Below are positions 8,240 to 12,705 of a stretch of DNA of 12,705 nucleotides, piece by piece (positions within the stretch are counted from its first letter, which is position 1; every line of letters starts with the position of its first letter). Position numbers and translations under genes: made by a program. The stretch comes from Amoebophrya sp. AT5.2 (Eukaryota; Sar; Dinophyceae; Syndiniales; Amoebophryaceae): positions 1-12,705 of the forward strand of contig RXOD01005739.1 of assembly GCA_005223375.1 (NCBI GenBank), in the 5' to 3' direction. The notes under the pieces were generated by a model that saw only the letters and a program-made list of their open reading frames with translations, ran no database searches and had not been told where the DNA came from.

Positions 8240-10068
8240 GTAGTTTCTGCCGGTGCTTCTTGCACCGCGACCTTGGGGTGCTGGACCGCTTTCTCTGGGG
8301 CAGTACGAGGCTGCACGAGGAGAGAGAAAGCGGCGTCCCCGGATGTCCCACTTACCCTCCGGGAGGTGCTATGACACAAGCTGCGCAAGAAGATCGCGAT
8401 CGCGATCTGTACGCGGAACAAGGAGACAGCAGCCCCGCCCCCGTGCACGTGCACGTGCTGGAAAAACGCGACATCATCACGCGGGGGGACGAGAAACTGC
8501 GCCGCCAAATCCACTCCACCCAGTCCCTCCATCCACTGCGAGGACGAAGCGGATTCCTAACGTGGCAGCTACTGGGACCTAGTAGCGCGGCTAGTAGTAT
8601 TAGTGGGGTAAAAACTACATCAATTCGTACGATCGAGGGCGTCTACTTTGTCGTGAATGAAGCCGAGGTGGTTCCCTGCAGGCTCGAACTCGCACTGAGA
8701 ACGCGAAAAGACCACTCTTCTGGAGCGGGACGAGGCAGTACTACTTCATCCGCTTCTGGTACAGGCCCCTGTACCTCCGGAACCATGAAGGTGGAACTAC
8801 TCCGAGATGAGGGGACGATGAAGGAGGGAAAGGAAAAGGATCGGGAGGACTTTGCGCTGACTTTCTCTCCGTTCATGGTAATACGGAATTGCCGCTTCGA
8901 AGGAGGTTCTGGTTCTTCTGCTTCCAACAGGTTGAATGAGCAGCAGACAACGTTGGACGATTACAAGATCTTCAAGCTGTCCTGGTACGCCTCCGAGCGC
9001 AAATACTTCTTCGCAGTGCGGGAGGCCGACGAGCAGAACGGTGAGAGGCAGACCCGCCCGGGCGTTTCCCCGTTTCCCCGTTCGTCCACGCCTTCCGCAG
9101 ACACCCGGCGCGCGCAGGTGGTGAGTGAGATTGCCGCTGCTTGTAATGACGCGACTGCCGCTCTCTTCCCGGTGCCGAGCACGAGCTTCCTTTCCACGCG
9201 GAGCCGGAAAATTCATCATCAGAGTCAGACAACAAATCGAGATCGAAAATTAGACGAAGACGAAGACGACGTGCTGCTGTCGGGGTACCTGCTTTACAAC
9301 TACCCGAGTCGGCGGGACTTAGTGTCCGCGCTGCACGTGGAGCTTCACGCACAGGACACGCGGCGGTTGTCGCCTGCGACACCAGTGAGTAGTCCGGGAG
9401 GAAGACGCAGAATTTCCTCCGAGCACGAGGTGCTGTACTCCTCGGCAGCCAAGCTGGTTCTGTACGCGAACGATTACGCGTCGGAAGCGTCTGGTGGTCG
9501 CGCTCGCGCTCGCGGTCCGCCGGATTCCGGGAACTACAAAGAAGCGACGGCAGGAGGGACGAGCAACAGCACCACGTCGTCGTCGACGGAGGAAAGCGAG
9601 AGCAGGACGGCGGATCGCCAGCTTATGCTGAAAACAATCTACCTAACGGCGGACACAGGGTTCTACGAGAAAACCGGCATCGGGTGCACGGTGTTCGTCG
9701 TGGACGGCCTGCATGAGTTCGCGGCGCGGACGGTCGGGGAAAAGAAGCTGTGGCTGCGGGTGCTGGCGAATTTGAAGATCAAGGTCACGAACCGGGCGCC
9801 GAGTCCGACGCGGACGGAGCTGGAGTGGTTCCGGAACTCGATCTGGGAGTACGTGATTCTGAACAACCTCGTCGGTACTAGAGTCCGGGAGGAGACCGAG
9901 ACGTCTGGGGCGCCTGCAGGTGGAGAGGGGGATCGAGTCTGGGGGTCGAAATCGAAAACACAAAAATTATCGTCGGACGAAGGCGCAATGCTGTACACCG
10001 AACGACCACCGGCAGACTTCTTCGGCCTCCCCACAGTGGCGCCGACTTCGAGTTCCTCGACCCAGTAG
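8236..10068 (+). CDS. Probable tandem PH-like domain protein, possibly acylated at the N-terminus
   Basis: An uninterrupted 610-residue frame. The N-terminus MSSFCRCF has Cys5 and Cys7, which could be palmitoylated; there is no Gly2, so myristoylation is not expected. The best-supported domain is at about residues 348-515. SGYLLY, AKLVLYA, LKTIYLT and CTVFVVDGLHEFAART form a beta series, followed by the helix GEKKLWLRVLANLK, whose Trp506 sits where PH domains keep their invariant Trp. A similar but weaker pattern spans about 104-310: SGFLTW, GVYFVVNEAEVV, YKIFKLSWYASERKYFFAV, then a helix near 293-305. Both are split by Ser/Gly-rich insertions. Apicomplexans use PH-fold proteins anchored by N-terminal acylation at the inner membrane complex and micronemes (ISP and APH families); a similar role here is inference. 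ATG 8236 is the first in-frame start after the stop near 8214. Confidence 0.65.
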   Translation: MSSFCRCFLHRDLGVLDRFLWGSTRLHEERESGVPGCPTYPPGGAMTQAAQEDRDRDLYAEQGDSSPAPVHVHVLEKRDIITRGDEKLRRQIHSTQSLHPLRGRSGFLTWQLLGPSSAASSISGVKTTSIRTIEGVYFVVNEAEVVPCRLELALRTRKDHSSGAGRGSTTSSASGTGPCTSGTMKVELLRDEGTMKEGKEKDREDFALTFSPFMVIRNCRFEGGSGSSASNRLNEQQTTLDDYKIFKLSWYASERKYFFAVREADEQNGERQTRPGVSPFPRSSTPSADTRRAQVVSEIAAACNDATAALFPVPSTSFLSTRSRKIHHQSQTTNRDRKLDEDEDDVLLSGYLLYNYPSRRDLVSALHVELHAQDTRRLSPATPVSSPGGRRRISSEHEVLYSSAAKLVLYANDYASEASGGRARARGPPDSGNYKEATAGGTSNSTTSSSTEESESRTADRQLMLKTIYLTADTGFYEKTGIGCTVFVVDGLHEFAARTVGEKKLWLRVLANLKIKVTNRAPSPTRTELEWFRNSIWEYVILNNLVGTRVREETETSGAPAGGEGDRVWGSKSKTQKLSSDEGAMLYTERPPADFFGLPTVAPTSSSSTQ

Positions 10069-10357
10069 CTGCATCGAGAGCACAATGATTCGCTTGCTGA
10101 GGTGGCTGTCGTTGTTCTCGTAGTTTTACAAAGTAATAAGCTGAAAATAACCCCCCACGGGACTCTTTTTCAGAGTGGCGTTCCTTCGTCGAGCCTCATC
10201 TAGTGTGTTTGACAAAGGTGAACAAGAACATCAACTACGATACATACTGAGAAATAAAGAGAGATGAAAGAGTAAGAGAGAGATCCTTGTTTCCACCAGC
10301 GCATAAAAGAAAGCTACAACCAGGTGAGGCACTCAGAGTCAGAAGCAGAACTGCTTT
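10069..10357 (+). other. Intergenic or 5' leader interval
   Basis: It holds a short imperfect stem (ACTCT at 10162-10166, AGAGT at 10172-10176, loop TTTTC) and an A/G-rich stretch near 10245-10280. AG acceptor candidates lie at 10323 and 10328, and short open frames from 10287 onward could be 5' exons of the next gene. No full gene is evident. Confidence 0.4.
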
Positions 10358-11928
10358 ATGCTGTTGTCAGTCGTTGACTTCGACATTGCCTCGCCGGGAG
10401 AGAAGCAGGAGGCCTCGATTTCTACGAGAAGTAGAAGCCGTTTTTCATCAGGATGCTACTGTAAGTTGTTCTTCCAGTTCCAGCAGTAGCTTTTCCTCTA
10501 AATCATAGGGGAAATTTTGGAGTTCGACATCGGCGTCTACTTTCGAAGGCTGAGCTGGGGATCGATCGATTACAGGATGAAGGCCACCACGACAATGCTG
10601 CGGGAGCATGCTGTTGGCGTCATGCAGTCAAACCCTGTGGACCACTCCATGAATCCAGAAGTGGTGGTCAACATCTCGCCCCCAAGAACCGCAGGGAGCC
10701 ACAACAACGTAAAACCAGGGCTGCGAATAAAGCACAGGAGTCAAGAACTGCCCAGGACGAGCTCCTTCGTAGCACCCGGGACGAGCACGAGCTCCTTCGT
10801 AGCAGCCGCGGACCTCGCGCAGGAGGACGGCGAACCGCTCACGCAAGGTAGTACCAAGTGGCTCCGCGTCCTCCTCGGTCCTCCTCGGTCAACAGCGTGA
10901 GCAGCGGTCCTCGCCGAGAACCGCTGCTCACGCTGTTGAACTTAGCGAATGATTTGCATCAACATAGATACAACCCAACGAGGAACGAAAACAAATCGCT
11001 GAACCTCTAATGATGTATCATATCAACACACAGGCTGCGCCAAGGTTTTGCGTGCGAGCAACCAGCTGGAGGCGGTGGCGTTGAAGCTGCAGCAGGCGGG
11101 CCCCAGCAGGTTTTCCCGACGCTATTGTCCGTCGGTCTTTTCGGTCGTCGACTACGCGTTCGCGAGTGACCGGGACATTGCTGCGGCTGAGCAATTGGGC
11201 AAAAAAGCAAAACCAACAAACGCTCAGGGGGCCCAGCCTGCCGATGTCGTCGGGGGAGCGGTGCCGAGTAGAGGTATAGTACTTATCTTTGTTTTGGGAT
11301 CTACTCGCTCTGGGAAACCGTGGGTCGATTCGTCCCTCGTTCGCGCTTCGTTGTACTAGGTAGACTAGTGGAACAAAGATGGTGTTGCTGTTGATTTTCA
11401 TTTTTTAGCTGTGAAAAGCAAAACCAAAAGTGAGAGAATATCGAGACAGACTTCAATAAATTTGCATCCTCCAGTTCTTGCGTCCGGCGTGGGTTGCGAG
11501 GGCGCGGCAGTCGTGGCAGGTCTTGTTGTCTCGAAAAGCAGCACTTCCGATGAAGAGGCTCAGACAGCTTGTGATGGGGCGGCAACCCGGAACTCGAGCC
11601 TGGAACGGAAACAGGCTCGACGGCTACCACCATCGACGGCGCGCGCCTTTCTCTAGTAGTTGTTTCTGTAAGTTTTTACCGCGTACGAGTTTCCTGTAAA
11701 TTATAGTATACTTCTTGCTTCGACGCTTCTAAGAAAGTTTCTCCTCTTGTTCCATCGGAGGTTGATGAGCTTGAGTGCAACCGAATCAATTTACTTCGGA
11801 TAGAGGTTGTAGAAAAGAAATCCACCCGTGGGCGTGCAGCTTTTGGAAATGCTGAGACGCGGACTCGCTTCAAATCCGATGGATCGGTGGTCAGGTGTTG
11901 TAGAAATATTGAAGAAAGCCATCGATAA
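10358..11928 (+). CDS. Multi-exon hypothetical gene with four small GT-AG introns
   Basis: Predicted exons are 10358-10460, 10509-10847, 11034-11273, 11409-11667 and 11707-11928, with a TAA at 11926-11928. The first three introns join in phase: 10461-10508 (GTAAGT-CATAG), 10848-11033 (GTAGTA-ACACAG) and 11274-11408 (GTATAG-TTTTAG). The third exon is the most certain coding piece (NQLEAVALKLQQAG, FSVVDYAFASDRDIAAAE), with strong G/C third positions. The last exon reads EVDELECNRINLLRIEVVEK. Within exon 4 the frame joined from exon 3 hits a TAG at 11654-11656, while a -1 frame open from 11575 (GGNPELEPGTETGSTATT) leads in phase through the GTAAGT donor at 11668. So either the gene ends at 11656, or a frame break near 11575 exists. 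The start is uncertain; ATG 10358 is only the first reasonable choice. I do not recognise the protein. Confidence 0.5.
10461..10508 (+). other. Predicted 48-bp intron
   Basis: The intron begins GTAAGTTGTT and ends TTTTCCTCTAAATCATAG, a strong donor and a pyrimidine-rich acceptor. Joining in phase 1 creates a Trp codon and continues into WEILEFDIGVYF. Confidence 0.55.
10757..10804 (+). repeat. 18-bp direct repeat with a 30-bp period
   Basis: ACGAGCTCCTTCGTAGCA occurs at 10757-10774 and 10787-10804. In the predicted frame it encodes TSSFVA twice, ten residues apart. A second short tandem, GGTCCTCCTC in two copies, follows just before the hairpin (about 10868-10888). Confidence 0.85.
10848..11033 (+). 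other. Predicted 186-bp intron carrying a large hairpin
   Basis: The donor GTAGTACC follows CACGCAAG, and the acceptor CACACAG precedes GCTGCGCC. Splicing in phase 1 makes a Gly codon and joins two coding-like exons. The hairpin at 10889-10939 lies inside it. Confidence 0.55.
10889..10939. repeat. 51-nt near-perfect inverted repeat (hairpin)
   Basis: The left arm TCAACAGCGTGAGCAGCGGT (10889-10908) is the exact reverse complement of 10920-10939. One mismatch follows, then three more pairs (CTC with GAG) around a three-base loop, GCC with closing bases. Such a stem would fold strongly in RNA or single-stranded DNA. It lies in the predicted intron of the last gene and also contains the TGA that would end the unspliced frame. 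Confidence 0.9.
11274..11408 (+). other. Predicted 135-bp intron
   Basis: The donor GTATAGTA follows AGTAGAG, and the acceptor is TTTTCATTTTTTAG. The joined codon is GCT (Ala), continuing into VKSKTKSERISRQTS. The unspliced frame stops in the intron. Confidence 0.6.
11668..11706 (+). other. Predicted 39-bp intron
   Basis: The intron begins GTAAGTTTTT and ends CCTGTAAATTATAG. Downstream, the frame from 11707 stays open for 73 codons to 11928. It is inferred from splice-site form and the open frame. Confidence 0.5.
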
Positions 11929-12705
11929 ACTAACGAGAACGAGCTCTTCTTGCTTCACCAGATTAAATTATTAGCAGATCTCGTCCCGCCGGCCGCCGCA
12001 GTCGGAGTCCTCGCAAAAACAAAAATAAATCACTTGCAATTTTATGAAAGTCAATTCTGTTCTGGAAAAGGAAAGCAGCACTCTCTTTATTGAATGACAC
12101 TATTGCTAATTGTGTTAAATAAACCGAATTGCAACGCGGCTTCCGCTTGCGCTTTTGGACCTGGTCGTGTTGTTCTTGCTTTGCCTGAGAGAAGCTGCTG
12201 GCTAAGATTGCTATAGAAGTTTGTGCTTGTCCTTATCGCGATCGTAGGCAGCTGCTGTCGAACGGCAACAGCGCTAAAATGATGAGGGTCGCTGCGCTGC
12301 CATCGACATGGTTGCTATAGTTGTAGTTCGCCGATACACATAGTAATACCAATTCATTGATTCATCATCCGATGCGCAGGAGTAGATAGCAACTGGAATC
12401 CTGCAGTGCTCGCTCAATTTTTTATTGAAGAGAGTCTCGTCGAATGTCGAATCAATGAACCACTAAAACATTTATTCCGGACGATTCAATCGATTGATTT
12501 TGCGTAAATTCAAATGGCACGACGATAGCCTTGCGTGAATGAAAGTCGGTGAAGAGAGATAGTTGGATTTAATAGAATCGCTCGGAATATTATAGTATAC
12601 AGTTTTATAGTGGCATGTGGCATGACCCGGCATGACCCGTCTGCGGGTGGGATGACTGGCATGACCACTAAACCTCCCTGCTCCACCAAACCTGCGCCGA
12701 TCCAT
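11929..12705. other. Right-end interval without a convincing gene
   Basis: The sequence is AT-richer than the rest of the window and includes AATAAA-like strings (near 12024 and 12118). Frames are short. A minus-strand frame at 12472-12705 is open (77 residues) but its composition is not protein-like. I see no tRNA or rRNA. Confidence 0.5.
12612..12666. repeat. Short GGCATGACCC repeat cluster
   Basis: GGCATGT (12612), GGCATGACCC (12619 and 12629), GGATGACT (12650) and GGCATGACC (12658) form a small cluster with a basic period near 10 bp. It could be the start of a satellite or a remnant repeat that continues beyond the window. Confidence 0.7.

Noticed and set aside
10500..10620. GOLD-like domain suggested by WEILEFDIGVYFRR
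   Set aside because: The spacing between the Trp and the Asp-Ile pair is two residues short, and the later GOLD motifs are missing. It is too weak to name.
12472..12705. Minus-strand 77-codon frame at the right edge
   Set aside because: It runs through short tandem repeats and AT-rich sequence, and its composition and codon use do not look like those of a real gene.
1..12705. CRISPR array, tRNA, rRNA or bacterial operon features
   Set aside because: No repeat-spacer pattern, no tRNA-like B box or cloverleaf and no rRNA sequence was found. The introns and TCF25 show that the DNA is eukaryotic.

Overview
This window looks like nuclear DNA from a gene-dense protist, most likely an alveolate and possibly a parasitic dinoflagellate of the Amoebophrya type. 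Three things suggest this. One gene is a clear eukaryote-only TCF25/Rqc1 homologue. Coding segments are interrupted by introns, some very small (39, 48 and 84 bp). One intron lacks GT-AG ends and sits between 6-bp direct repeats, the hallmark of the invasive introner elements reported in Amoebophrya. The organism is inferred; no marker gene fixes it. All supportable genes lie on the + strand with little space between them.

Layout. (1) 2-1669: the 3' part of a low-complexity hypothetical gene that runs off the left edge. (2) 1651-2210: a two-exon coding unit that overlaps the end of gene 1 in the -1 frame and may be its continuation. (3) 2256-5304: TCF25/Rqc1, split by a 400-bp non-canonical intron. 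(4) 5509-5862: a small two-exon gene for an 89-residue protein. (5) 5863-8239: a crowded region with several open, coding-like segments in different frames; the exon structure cannot be settled by eye. (6) 8236-10068: a 610-residue protein with probable tandem pleckstrin-homology-like folds and an N-terminal Cys pair. (7) about 10358-11928: a multi-exon gene of unknown function whose introns mostly join in phase; one intron carries a near-perfect 51-nt hairpin. (8) 11929-12705: AT-richer sequence without a convincing gene, ending in short GGCATGACCC repeats.

Only TCF25 has a confident function: its family belongs to the ribosome quality control complex that handles stalled 60S subunits. The PH-like protein is probably membrane-associated. 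The other genes have no recognised family, and nothing in the sequence links the genes into one pathway. The most interesting observations are the TSD-flanked intron in TCF25, the frame breaks at 1651-1669 and near 11575, and the intronic hairpin.
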